Shown here one piece after another: positions 1-6,606 of a DNA stretch of 21,113 nucleotides. The stretch's first letter is position 1, and each line of letters starts with the position of its first letter. The position numbers and the translations under genes are program-made. The stretch spans positions 1 to 21,113 of the IMG/VR virus record IMGVR_UViG_3300007708_000031; one strand, written 5' to 3'. Below the pieces are notes generated by a model. That model searched no databases. It was not told the DNA's origin and saw only the letters and a program-made list of their open reading frames with translations. This DNA comes from a virus.

Positions 1-155
1 ACATCAAATATAATAGGTACAAAATCCGTGTAAAGACCTTGGCCTGGATTGTTCTCTATTTCTTCTTCGCTATTCCACACTACACAATATGTGCTACAAA
101 GAACAGGTAGTGGAGCTAATTCCTCTTCTTTTTTCTTTTTGGATTTGAAAAACAT
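1..155 (-). CDS. Unrecognised gene, 5' part only (cut by window edge)
   Basis: An open frame runs leftward from an ATG at 153-155 to the window edge without a stop (51 codons). The product begins MFFKSKKKKEEELAPLPVLC, a charged Lys/Glu-rich N-terminus followed by a more hydrophobic stretch with two cysteines and aromatic residues. I do not recognise a family. It lies on the same strand as the DUF3127 gene but is separated from it by a hairpin terminator, so it is probably transcribed separately or by readthrough. The start is the only ATG in this frame near the edge; no clear ribosome-binding site precedes it, which is usual in Bacteroidota. Confidence 0.5.
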   Translation of the reverse strand, partial: MFFKSKKKKEEELAPLPVLCSTYCVVWNSEEEIENNPGQGLYTDFVPIIFD

Positions 156-183
156 AGATTTTATTTTATCCAAAAATACGAAA

Positions 184-204
184 ATCCCCCTAAATAAGGG
201 GGAC
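184..204 (-). terminator. Hairpin terminator after the DUF3127 gene
   Basis: On the minus strand a perfect 5-bp CCCCC/GGGGG stem with a 7-nt A/T loop (arms 198-202 and 186-190) is followed by ATTTTCG. It begins about 15 bp after the stop codon at 217-219. The U-tract is short, so termination may be partial. Confidence 0.6.
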
Positions 205-216
205 TTTCTTTTCGAC

Positions 217-561
217 TCAGAACGGGAGGTCGCTTTCGTCTTTATTTTGGTCTGTGGTCTGGGGGGCGTCTTCTGTTGGTGCTGTTTCATTATTGTTTGA
301 TTTAGATTCACCCTCAATCTTCCATGCCTGTAAGGAATTGTATACTCTTCCGTTATACTCTCTTCCTTTAAGATTGAAGTGAATGTCCACTTCATCACCT
401 GGTTTAAAAGGATCAATAATAAGTGTATTGTTGTTTACAAGTTGAAACTCAATAAGCTCAGGGTACTTACCCTCAATCTCAACAACAAATGTTCTAATTG
501 CAAATTTGGCACTCTTCTGTTCGGTGTTGCCTACCGATTTGATTCTTCCTTTGATATTCAT
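217..561 (-). CDS. DUF3127 family protein, SSB-like
   Basis: A 114-aa protein matching the DUF3127 pattern: an N-terminal 'I.G.I' strand, then VVEIEGKYPELIEFQLV, GDEVDIHFNLKGREYNGRVYN and AWKIEG in the first ~80 residues, a polar low-complexity tail, and a C-terminal DESDLPF. The acidic tip ending in DLPF resembles the C-terminal protein-interaction tip of bacterial SSB (DDIPF). This fits an OB-fold single-strand DNA binding role, which is inferred. It is transcribed away from the replication operon and shares the divergent promoter region 562-730 with it. The start codon follows an A/T-rich leader behind a TATATTTG promoter element. Confidence 0.85.
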   Translation of the reverse strand: MNIKGRIKSVGNTEQKSAKFAIRTFVVEIEGKYPELIEFQLVNNNTLIIDPFKPGDEVDIHFNLKGREYNGRVYNSLQAWKIEGESKSNNNETAPTEDAPQTTDQNKDESDLPF

Positions 562-581
562 TTTTATATAATTTTGTTTTG

Positions 582-589
582 CAAATATA
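582..589 (-). promoter_or_regulatory. Promoter -7 element for the DUF3127 gene
   Basis: The minus strand reads TATATTTG here, a perfect match to the Bacteroidota -7 consensus TAnnTTTG, about 20 bp before the start codon at 561. No good -33 TTTG is seen at the usual distance. Confidence 0.6.
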
Positions 590-666
590 CTTGCATATGT
601 TTTAAATGATCTATATTCGTTTACACACTTTTCAACAAATCGGTGTTTACTTGTTATTAAAATTTA

Positions 667-699
667 TTTGGAATATTTGTAAGAATGACATTACATTTG
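667..699 (+). promoter_or_regulatory. Bacteroidota-type promoter for the gene at 731
   Basis: TTTG at 667-670, a 21-bp gap, then TACATTTG at 692-699. Both boxes match the Bacteroidota primary sigma consensus. Between this and the divergent minus-strand promoter, GTTTAC occurs twice (620-625 and 647-652), a possible operator pair; that is inference only. Confidence 0.7.
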
Positions 700-730
700 C
701 AAAAGTAAAAACACACATAATAGAAAAACC

Positions 731-949
731 ATGTTACACATTGACAAAAACATTCCGATTCCAGATAGTAGTGGACGAGGACGCAAGACTGAATACATCT
801 TGCCAGAACTAGAGGTAGGAGATTCTTTCTTCGTAAAAGGAGAGACCTCAAAGTACCTAGCTAAATTGTTCTACCAAAAGAAGAAAAGAAACTACGAGCT
901 AACCGCAAGAACTATGGATGGCGGTGTTCGTATTTGGAGAGCAGCGTAA
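731..949 (+). CDS. Small conserved phage protein (DUF7303-like)
   Basis: 72 aa. The N-terminus (MLHIDKNIPIP), the central LEVGDSFFV and the C-terminal DGGVRIWRAA match a small phage family I recall as DUF7303; similar proteins end in 'EGGVRVWR'. The family has no established function to my knowledge. The middle is basic (Lys/Arg/Tyr-rich, residues 45-60), which would suit nucleic-acid contact, an inference. The start is the first ATG after a strong promoter and an A-rich leader. It is alone in its unit: the next promoter begins inside its 3' end and the structured leader of the replication operon follows directly. Confidence 0.75.
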   Translation: MLHIDKNIPIPDSSGRGRKTEYILPELEVGDSFFVKGETSKYLAKLFYQKKKRNYELTARTMDGGVRIWRAA

Positions 950-964
950 TTTTCATTATCTTTG
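933..964 (+). promoter_or_regulatory. Promoter of the replication operon
   Basis: TTTG at 933-936, inside the end of the preceding gene, and TATCTTTG at 957-964 with a 20-bp gap. Transcription would begin near 971, at the first base of the structured leader. Confidence 0.7.
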
Positions 965-971
965 TTTCGTT

Positions 972-1066
972 GGAGTCGAGGCCAGCAAAATAAACAAAAA
1001 ATATTAGCCCTGTTGAATGGTGTGAGACCTCGACCTCCCCATTCTTCGGGGCATTTTTATCTCACA
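972..1066 (+). promoter_or_regulatory. Structured leader with terminator-like hairpin before the replication genes
   Basis: The leader can form four helices. (a) GGAGTCGAGG at 972-981 pairs with CCTCGACCTCC at 1028-1038, one base bulged. (b) Inside that, CAGCA 983-987 pairs with TGTTG 1011-1015, closing an A-rich loop. (c) CCCC 1037-1040 pairs with GGGG 1048-1051, followed by CATTTTTAT, which looks like an intrinsic terminator. (d) TGTGAGA 1021-1027 pairs with TCTCACA 1060-1066, ending two bases before the start codon at 1069. Helix (a) shares C bases with hairpin (c), and GCCC at 1007-1010 could pair with the 3' arm of (c). The helices are therefore partly exclusive, as in an attenuator or riboswitch. 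No known riboswitch class is recognised; alternatively it is a short sRNA ending at the terminator. Confidence 0.55.
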
Positions 1067-1068
1067 TT

Positions 1069-1806
1069 ATGAACACAGGACAAATTGTAAGAGCAAGATC
1101 TGAAATAAATTTTACTCAGATTAAAAATGACATTCTTAGGTCAAAAAGTTTAACAATAGAGGAGAGAGGTCTTCTTGTCTATCTTTTATCTCTTCCTTTG
1201 GATTGGGCAATATATAAATCAAAATTACATGAAAACATCCCTGACTCTAAAGGGACTATTGATCGTGTATTTAAAAACTTACAGGATAAAGGGTATATAA
1301 TATCAGTAAGGGTTATTGATGCAAAAACTAAGGTTTTTAAAGGATGGAATCATATTGTTTATGAAACCCCGATATTAGAAAACTCCGACATTGGGGAAAA
1401 GCCGACATCGGCGTTTGCCGACATCGGTCAAAGTATGCCTATACAAAGACAGAGTATTAATACAAATACAGAAGTTAATACAAATACAAATAATATATTG
1501 GCAAAATCGAAGAAGAAAAGTTTTTTGCCGCCAACTGAAGAAGAAGTAAAGGCATTCTTCAAAGAGAATAAATATACTGAGGAAGTTGCAATAAAAGCTT
1601 TTCATCACTACGCAGGAAATGATTGGTGTGATACCTACGGCAACAAAGTCTTAAACTGGAAGAGCAAGATGAGGAACAATTGGTTTAAGGATCAATACAA
1701 GATTCAGGAGGGGAAGATTAAGGTGAGAGATATGTGGGGAGGAATGCATTTAAAAACAAGAGAAGAAATAAGTAAAGCAGAACCTGGATTTTTTAAAGAA
1801 ATATGA
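1069..1806 (+). CDS. Replisome organiser / helicase-loader-like protein with N-terminal HTH
   Basis: 245 aa. Residues ~10-85 (LTIEERGLLVYLLSLP, then GTIDRVFKNLQDKGYI) form a winged-helix domain of the kind found at the N-terminus of phage replication initiators and DnaD-like proteins. A polar Asn/Thr linker (~125-145) follows. The C-terminal PPTEEEVKAFF...YAGNDWCDTYGNKVLNWKSKMRNNWF resembles the C-terminal domain of phage helicase loaders/replisome organisers. The likely role is binding the phage origin and bringing in the replicative helicase, whose gene follows with a 4-bp ATGA overlap. The start is the first ATG after the structured leader, so expression may be controlled by it. Confidence 0.7.
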   Translation: MNTGQIVRARSEINFTQIKNDILRSKSLTIEERGLLVYLLSLPLDWAIYKSKLHENIPDSKGTIDRVFKNLQDKGYIISVRVIDAKTKVFKGWNHIVYETPILENSDIGEKPTSAFADIGQSMPIQRQSINTNTEVNTNTNNILAKSKKKSFLPPTEEEVKAFFKENKYTEEVAIKAFHHYAGNDWCDTYGNKVLNWKSKMRNNWFKDQYKIQEGKIKVRDMWGGMHLKTREEISKAEPGFFKEI

Positions 1807-3551
1807 GCAACTACCAAAAAATAACAGCACTAGGAATCAAGTGCAAGGACATCTCAGGACAACAGAAGGTTAATTGCCCGTTCTGTGTAGATGGAAGATC
1901 AAACAAGAAGGACAAGAGTCTATCCGTTAACGTGGAGATGGGAGTGTACAAGTGCCACTACCCATCATGCTCTGCCTCAGATGGCAAGAGTGTAAATGTT
2001 AATGAGAGGAAAGTGGAATACGTAAGACCTGTCTCTCGATTACAGAAGGTAAGTGATAAGGTTGTTTCTTGGTTTGAGTCAAGAGGCATATCTAATAACA
2101 CTCTGCTCCAATTCAAAGTTACAGAGGAGGAGCAGTTCTTCCCTCAAGCTCAGAAGAAACGAAATGCTATCTGCTTTAATTACTATAAAAACGATCTTTT
2201 AGTCAATGTAAAGTACCGTGATGCAGAGAAGAATTTCAGAATGGTTTCTGGAGCGGAATTGATCATGTACAATTTGAACTCATTAGAGGGCTATAAATGG
2301 TGTGTAATCGTTGAAGGTGAAATGGACTGCCTCTCGATGCACGAAAGCGGAATCTACCCTGTTGTAAGCGTCCCAAATGGAGCCTCTAAAGGTAATCAGA
2401 ATCTTAAATATTTAGATAACTGTATTGATGAGTTTGCTGACAAGGATAAAATCATCATTTTTACTGATAATGATTCAGCAGGACTTTCTCTACGCGATGA
2501 GTTGACAAGGAGACTTGGAAGAGAGAGAATATGGTATGTAAATTCAATTGATGGCTGTAAGGATGCTAATGAGATACTTCTCACATACGGTCCTGAGATG
2601 TTACAAAAAGTAATAGCTGAGGCTTATCAAATACCGATAGAAGGAATAGAGAAAGTAAATGATGTAAAGGATAAGATAAATGATATATATCTCAACGGTT
2701 TTCCAACAGGTCTTAAGGCTGGATATCCAATGCTTGATGAACATATTTCTTTTAGAGGTTCAGAGTTTACAATAATTACAGGTACTCCCAACGCTGGTAA
2801 GTCTACATTCCTGAGTAATATCATTGTTAGACTCGCTGCAAAGCACTCGTGGAAGATAGCAATGTTTTCTCCAGAAAAACAACCTACAGAGATTTTATTT
2901 ACAGAATTAGCTGAATTATTTATAGGCAAGTCTTTCTTCTCTTACAATCCGATTAATAAGATGACTGAGAAAGAAGTTGATGTGGCCCGTGAATTTGTTG
3001 AGGATATGTTCTTCTTCATGAAGATAGATGAGATGGACGTAACCATAGATGGTATTCTCGATAAGGCTGCCGAATTAGTAAAGAGAAACGGAATCAATTG
3101 CCTTGTAATAGATCCGTGGAATTACGTAGAGCATCAGGTCCCTAAGGGGATGAGCGAAACACAATATATATCAGAGGCATTAACAAAAGTAAAAAGATTC
3201 AAAGATCGTTATGGAGTACACGTTTTCATTGTGGCACATCCGACAAAAATTAGAAAAGAAAATGGATCTTATGTTGTGCCTACTTTGTATGATATTAGTG
3301 GTAGTGCGAATTTCTTCAACAAATGTGACAATGGTTTTGTGGTCTATCGAGATTACGCAACTGGAGAGACACAGGTCCACATTCAGAAAATCAGGTGGTC
3401 TTTTGTGGGAAGAGTTGGAGAAGTTAGATTTGTATACGATGTGAAGTGTAAGCGTTTCACTGAGATCGGAAGCGAGGAAAGATTTAGTCCTATAAATGAT
3501 TACGAACAAAAAAATGATGAGATTTATGGAAACGAAGACATACCATTCTGA
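1803..3551 (+). CDS. DNA primase-helicase (TOPRIM plus DnaB/Twinkle-like helicase)
   Basis: 582 aa, the size and order of T7 gp4/Twinkle-type bifunctional enzymes. A zinc-binding primase domain has C25-P-F-C28 and C51-x4-C56. A TOPRIM domain follows: VIVEGEMDCLS near residue 170 supplies the catalytic Glu and FTDNDSAG near 220 the DxD. After a linker comes a RecA-type helicase with Walker A GTPNAGKST near 327-335 and Walker B CLVIDPW near 433; FIVAHPTK and DISGSANFFNKCDNGFVV are typical of the later DnaB motifs. It would unwind the fork and lay primers. The C-terminus NEDIPF resembles an SSB-type tip. The start overlaps the upstream stop by ATGA. Confidence 0.93.
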   Translation: MSNYQKITALGIKCKDISGQQKVNCPFCVDGRSNKKDKSLSVNVEMGVYKCHYPSCSASDGKSVNVNERKVEYVRPVSRLQKVSDKVVSWFESRGISNNTLLQFKVTEEEQFFPQAQKKRNAICFNYYKNDLLVNVKYRDAEKNFRMVSGAELIMYNLNSLEGYKWCVIVEGEMDCLSMHESGIYPVVSVPNGASKGNQNLKYLDNCIDEFADKDKIIIFTDNDSAGLSLRDELTRRLGRERIWYVNSIDGCKDANEILLTYGPEMLQKVIAEAYQIPIEGIEKVNDVKDKINDIYLNGFPTGLKAGYPMLDEHISFRGSEFTIITGTPNAGKSTFLSNIIVRLAAKHSWKIAMFSPEKQPTEILFTELAELFIGKSFFSYNPINKMTEKEVDVAREFVEDMFFFMKIDEMDVTIDGILDKAAELVKRNGINCLVIDPWNYVEHQVPKGMSETQYISEALTKVKRFKDRYGVHVFIVAHPTKIRKENGSYVVPTLYDISGSANFFNKCDNGFVVYRDYATGETQVHIQKIRWSFVGRVGEVRFVYDVKCKRFTEIGSEERFSPINDYEQKNDEIYGNEDIPF

Positions 3552-3948
3552 TCCAACTTTCCAGTACGGACTCAGACAAGTGGCAATAACATCATATAAA
3601 GATGGAGAGCTAATTGGTTCAAAGGAAGCATTTTACGAAAACATAGAGGCTGTTTATATCTGTGTTGATAAAAAATATGTTGAAATAATTGAAGTTTTAT
3701 TTGCATTTTGTGAGAAAAATGTTAGATATTTGCGAAAGAATAATTTAATACCAAAGGAAGTAAATGAAAAACTCAAAGCCAACGCAGGTAATAGAACTTG
3801 TAAAGAGCTTGGTATTGCCAAGCCAAATGGTACAAAAAAGTACCAGGAAAAATATCTACATAATTTATACAAATTCGTCTACTGGGATTTTATTCAAAAT
3901 CACTCAATAGACCAGGTGAAAGAAATGTTTAACAAGATAAATCAATAA
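3526..3948 (+). CDS. Unrecognised protein in replication operon
   Basis: 140 aa from the ATG at 3526. In-frame ATGs at 3496, 3514 and 3517 would give slightly longer forms, and all overlap the helicase gene. The N-terminal third is polar (METKTYHSDPTFQYGLRQVA), the middle is helical and hydrophobic (YVEIIEVLFAFCEKNVRYLRK) and the C-terminal half is rich in Lys/Asn/Tyr. I recognise no family or catalytic motif. Translation is probably coupled to the primase-helicase gene. The start choice is uncertain because no ribosome-binding site stands out. Confidence 0.7.
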   Translation: METKTYHSDPTFQYGLRQVAITSYKDGELIGSKEAFYENIEAVYICVDKKYVEIIEVLFAFCEKNVRYLRKNNLIPKEVNEKLKANAGNRTCKELGIAKPNGTKKYQEKYLHNLYKFVYWDFIQNHSIDQVKEMFNKINQ

Positions 3949-3952
3949 TAAA

Positions 3953-4465
3953 ATGACAACAGAAAAAGAAGAAAAGAAAATTCATTTTGGAGACATCCTA
4001 GAGTATGTGCCAAATGATCGTAAGGAAAGATTTATTCATGACCTTATTGTATATGTCCCTCACTTAAAAGAAGAGGCAGACAAGTTTAGCCATGTGATTC
4101 ACAATGTTGCTATAGGTACTAATATGAGAAACTATATAGACCTTATGAAAGATGTGGCTAAGAAGGTGTATAACGCATCAGGTGAAGAAAACAGAAAGAG
4201 AGAAAATGTAGTCTATAGACAATTGGTTTTCTGGATGATGCATAAAACACTCCCTGTAACATTAGGCGGCATCGGGAGCGAGTTTAAAAACAAAAACCAC
4301 GCAACAGTCCTCTATGGAATCAAAACATTCGAGGATACAATTTTGACCTCTTGGAAGGATAGAATGTTAGTTCAATATTTTACTGAGAGAATGGAAGAAA
4401 GTGGGTATCAACAACCTAAACAGGCATACAAGCAACTATTATATAAATTAAAAATAGAAGAATAA
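3953..4465 (+). CDS. Protein with DnaA domain IV-like DNA-binding HTH
   Basis: 170 aa. Residues ~87-126 (VVYRQLVFWMMHKT, then LGGIGSEFKNKNHATVLYGI) align by eye with the DnaA domain IV signature (R-Q-x-A-x-Y-L ... S-L-x-x-I-G-x-x-F-G-x-R-D-H-x-T-V-L-x-A). The invariant-type His-x-Thr-Val-Leu core is kept, while the usual 'GGRDHTT' is changed to 'KNKNHAT'. There is no AAA+ ATPase domain; the first ~80 residues are helical and unassigned. It probably binds a DnaA-box-like site, either as a phage initiator or to divert host initiation; both roles are inferred. It lies just after the primase-helicase block, which supports a replication role. Confidence 0.75.
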   Translation: MTTEKEEKKIHFGDILEYVPNDRKERFIHDLIVYVPHLKEEADKFSHVIHNVAIGTNMRNYIDLMKDVAKKVYNASGEENRKRENVVYRQLVFWMMHKTLPVTLGGIGSEFKNKNHATVLYGIKTFEDTILTSWKDRMLVQYFTERMEESGYQQPKQAYKQLLYKLKIEE

Positions 4466-4469
4466 AGTT

Positions 4470-4706
4470 ATGGAAATTACAATTGAGAAGCCGCATCAAA
4501 CCGTTTACACTTTTAACGGTGAAGTTATTTTAGATATGAAGTACTCATATGTTTTAACTAAGATTGTAAACTTTGCAGGAACAGCATATGAAGTAGATGC
4601 TCATCCATCTTCAAGCGAAACAAATTGGGGCAACTGGAATGAGATAAAAAAACAATTTGTTGAGGATATAATCGTTAAACACTATGAGACACATGGAGCA
4701 GAGTAA
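4470..4706 (+). CDS. Unrecognised small protein
   Basis: 78 aa, starting 4 bp after the preceding stop. It looks like a small mixed alpha/beta protein: an alternating hydrophobic N-terminal half (TVYTFNGEVILDMKYSYVLTKIV) and a helical C-terminus (NEIKKQFVEDIIVKHYE). I recognise no family. Its 3' end overlaps the next gene by about 20 bp in another frame, so the two are likely co-translated. Confidence 0.65.
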   Translation: MEITIEKPHQTVYTFNGEVILDMKYSYVLTKIVNFAGTAYEVDAHPSSSETNWGNWNEIKKQFVEDIIVKHYETHGAE

Positions 4707-4932
4707 GACAATATTAAGTCAGATAAAGTACACTTTTGTAGAAGAAAAAAAATATTCAACTGTACTAGAAAATGTTATATCTGATCTTCGCAAGAGAGAG
4801 GAAAAAGGTTTGAAAGAATATGGAACCACAGTTGACCGAAAAGATTTAACTTTGAAGGATTGGTTAAATGAAGCATATGAAGAAGCACTCGACCTTGCCG
4901 TCTACCTACGAAGAGCTATGGATGACTTATAA
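4684..4932 (+). CDS. MazG-like / dNTP pyrophosphohydrolase-like small protein
   Basis: 82 aa. The core RKREEKGLKEYGTTVDRKDL followed by WLNEAYEEALDLAVYLRRAM matches small phage proteins of the all-alpha NTP pyrophosphohydrolase (MazG) type. A Glu-rich helix (E-x2-E-E-x3-D) would bind Mg2+. Such enzymes hydrolyse (d)NTPs to monophosphates and may adjust the nucleotide pool or remove host signals; the exact substrate cannot be read. ATGs at 4684 and 4693 are both possible starts, giving 82 or 79 aa. A second, different MazG-like gene follows at 5224. Confidence 0.7.
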   Translation: MRHMEQSKTILSQIKYTFVEEKKYSTVLENVISDLRKREEKGLKEYGTTVDRKDLTLKDWLNEAYEEALDLAVYLRRAMDDL

Positions 4933-5014
4933 TGAAGAAACAGACACTTACACTCCAGTAATTGTCACGCTAATGGATTACGAATACGAAGAAGATAAAA
5001 AATATGGAAAATAA
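4922..5014 (+). CDS. Tiny acidic ORF
   Basis: 30 aa: MTYNEETDTYTPVIVTLMDY followed by EYEEDKKYGK. It overlaps the end of the MazG-like gene by 11 bp and the start of the next small gene by 11 bp, so it forms part of an overlapping chain. The regular overlaps and lack of wasted bases support it as a real gene, though at this length it could be chance. No function is recognised. Confidence 0.5.
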   Translation: MTYNEETDTYTPVIVTLMDYEYEEDKKYGK

Positions 5015-5147
5015 CTTGCTTTTTTTAAAACACCTAATTAAGAATATGCATCCAGATTGGACAGATGCTCAAGTAGAAATGGAGGCTGTTCGCGTATCTA
5101 CAAATACAGAGGAAGAGGACGAAGGCTGTCTTTACTGCGGATCATAA
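5004..5147 (+). CDS. Small protein with C-terminal CLYCGS
   Basis: 47 aa. The N-terminal helix MENNLLFLKHLIKNMHPDW is followed by an acidic linker and the ending DEGCLYCGS. The C-x2-C pair at the very C-terminus recalls half of a zinc site or a redox pair; similar 'CLYCGS' endings occur in small phage proteins. It overlaps the preceding tiny ORF by 11 bp. It is the last gene before a promoter at 5194. Confidence 0.6.
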   Translation: MENNLLFLKHLIKNMHPDWTDAQVEMEAVRVSTNTEEEDEGCLYCGS

Positions 5148-5193
5148 CAAAGTCTTGTTAATATAATTCAATCGACTTTTCAAAATTCTTTTG

Positions 5194-5201
5194 TATCTTT
5201 G
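5194..5201 (+). promoter_or_regulatory. Promoter -7 element for the MazG-like gene
   Basis: TATCTTTG matches TAnnTTTG, about 22 bp before the start at 5224. The -33 region is T-rich but lacks an exact TTTG. Confidence 0.55.
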
Positions 5202-5223
5202 TAAAAGAAAATAAAAACACACA

Positions 5224-5598
5224 ATGAAAAATTTAATTGATAAGGTAGAGGAGTTTAACACGGCCTTTAATCTACCTATTAGAAAGGAAACTACAAATTT
5301 AGATCGCAACGAGATTGTTCTTCAGTACCGTCTTTTATTAGAGGAGCTTGAGGAATATGCAGACGCCGCGGCTGATGGTAATTTAGTGGAGGTTGCTGAT
5401 GCAATTGGTGATATGTTATACGTACTAATTGGAACTGCAATACGTCATGGCATTCAGGATAAATTAGAGGATATCTTTAATGAGATACACAGATCTAATA
5501 TGTCAAAACTAGAGGATGGTAAACCTATCTACAATGATTATGGAAAAGTAGTAAAATCCTCTTCATATTCACCTCCAAACATTAAATTTTTACTATGA
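5224..5598 (+). CDS. MazG/HisE-like nucleoside triphosphate pyrophosphohydrolase
   Basis: 124 aa. LLLEELEEYADA at ~38-49 and VEVADAIGDMLYVLIGTAIRHG at ~56-77 give the EExxE...ExxD metal-binding pattern of all-alpha NTP pyrophosphohydrolases. IFNEIHRSNMSKLEDGKPIY at ~85-104 and the later YSPPNI are hallmarks of the phage phosphoribosyl-ATP-pyrophosphohydrolase-like group. It would convert NTPs or dNTPs to NMP plus pyrophosphate. It starts a new transcription unit with its own promoter and overlaps the next gene by ATGA. Confidence 0.88.
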   Translation: MKNLIDKVEEFNTAFNLPIRKETTNLDRNEIVLQYRLLLEELEEYADAAADGNLVEVADAIGDMLYVLIGTAIRHGIQDKLEDIFNEIHRSNMSKLEDGKPIYNDYGKVVKSSSYSPPNIKFLL

Positions 5599-5693
5599 AC
5601 AACTGGCTGCTACTTGCATTAGCTATTTCATGTTTAATAGTTATTGCAGCTTATCTTGACGGGAATGATAATCAAAACGGATTCTCTGCATGA
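5595..5693 (+). CDS. Small single-pass membrane protein
   Basis: 32 aa. Residues 3-21 (NWLLLALAISCLIVIAAYL) form one hydrophobic helix followed by a short polar tail (DGNDNQNGFSA), suggesting a one-pass inner-membrane peptide with an exposed C-terminus. The start overlaps the upstream stop by ATGA and the stop overlaps the next start the same way, which strongly supports it as a real gene. Its function is unknown; a role in lysis or superinfection exclusion would be guesswork. Confidence 0.7.
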   Translation: MNNWLLLALAISCLIVIAAYLDGNDNQNGFSA

Positions 5694-6178
5694 TAATAAA
5701 ATTAAACGAATCGGAGGTACACTTCCTAAGGACACTAGCCTCTACAAGATCTTTCTTCAGTAGAAAGAAAAATGTGGTGGACCAAAAGTTTGCCTCAGAC
5801 AAGTCGGGTTTTGAAATTGACTTTGACGGATGCCTATCTGAGTACGCCTTCTGCAAGTGGCACAATATCCACTTTAGCCTATCCTTTGGAGACGATACAG
5901 CAGGCCAGCCAGATTGTGTATATAAGAATTTAACGATAGACATAAAAAGCACTCGCCTTCCAAAGGGACGTATGATTGTCAAGTTAAACCCTCAGCCGAT
6001 GGATATGTATGTCCTCGCTATAGTGGAGAATGACTACACCATTCGCTTTGCTGGATACGCTCGTTCAGAGGATATTAAAAAAGAAGAGAACATTCGCAAC
6101 TTGGGAACAGGCGACTCGTATGTACTCGAACAAGATCAATTATTAAGATTTAAAGAAAATGCATACAAAAAAAATTAA
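5690..6178 (+). CDS. PD-(D/E)XK nuclease-like protein
   Basis: 162 aa. A Glu in FDGCLSEYAFCKW (~50), an Asp in AGQPDCVY (~74) and the DIKST strand (~84-88) give the E-PD-DxK spacing of PD-(D/E)XK nucleases, followed by the beta strand GRMIVKL. The C-terminal half (MYVLAIVENDYTIRFAGYA) is a typical core-fold continuation. It may be a small exonuclease or recombination-type nuclease; the exact family is not recognised and catalysis is inferred. It overlaps neighbours by ATGA (5') and 20 bp (3'). Confidence 0.65.
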   Translation: MIIKLNESEVHFLRTLASTRSFFSRKKNVVDQKFASDKSGFEIDFDGCLSEYAFCKWHNIHFSLSFGDDTAGQPDCVYKNLTIDIKSTRLPKGRMIVKLNPQPMDMYVLAIVENDYTIRFAGYARSEDIKKEENIRNLGTGDSYVLEQDQLLRFKENAYKKN

Positions 6179-6362
6179 GGTAGCATACTTCCATGATCAA
6201 GAGGAAGGAAAATTGCTAGAAGTAACGGAATGGGCTAATGGTGCAGGTGTGGACGTTGCCATAACAGATGACACTGGTAGACAATTAATCCCACTCTCCT
6301 ATAGAGACGCAAAAAACCTACGCAGACTCATTAGATATATCCTAAGACCAAATGTTGATTAA
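6159..6362 (+). CDS. Unrecognised small protein
   Basis: 67 aa, with an alternating hydrophobic front (KIKVAYFHDQEEGKLLEVTEW, VDVAITDDTGRQLIPLSYRD) and a basic C-terminal helix (AKNLRRLIRYILRPNVD). It is probably a compact beta-alpha domain; the basic helix could contact nucleic acid. It overlaps the upstream gene by 20 bp and the next by 11 bp. No family is recognised. Confidence 0.65.
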   Translation: MHTKKIKVAYFHDQEEGKLLEVTEWANGAGVDVAITDDTGRQLIPLSYRDAKNLRRLIRYILRPNVD

Positions 6363-6606
6363 AGGCTATTATATCGAGGCTGAGGAGGTTTTAACCAATA
6401 GTGGGGGAGTAGACTTTTTTGATATCACTCCAACAGAGCAATTGGTAAGAACTATGTTCGACATTCGTGACGTGATGTCTATTCGTCAAGTTGACGAGTT
6501 GGTTCCAGAATATGCTGTAATAGAAATAGGCATGGGAAACCCACGCCTATTCAAATTATCTTACGAGTCAATAAAGTCTATCTTTATGAGCAGAGACTCT
6601 ATTTAG
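6352..6606 (+). CDS. Unrecognised small protein, end of replication-side operon
   Basis: 84 aa, mixed alpha/beta (YYIEAEEVLTNSG, then VRTMFDIRDVMSIRQVDELV). Its last 8 bp overlap the convergent minus-strand gene ending at 6599, so this is the tail-to-tail boundary between the plus-strand replication block and the minus-strand basic-protein block. No obvious terminator hairpin lies at the boundary. Confidence 0.65.
   Translation: MLIKGYYIEAEEVLTNSGGVDFFDITPTEQLVRTMFDIRDVMSIRQVDELVPEYAVIEIGMGNPRLFKLSYESIKSIFMSRDSI

Noticed and set aside
606-851. Overlapping frames on both strands across the 590-730 promoter region
   Set aside because: They cross the divergent promoters and the convincing gene at 731-949; their translations are low-complexity and Cys/Phe-rich.
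2396-3509. Minus-strand frames inside the primase-helicase gene
   Set aside because: They are out-of-frame shadows of a clearly coding plus-strand gene with catalytic motifs.
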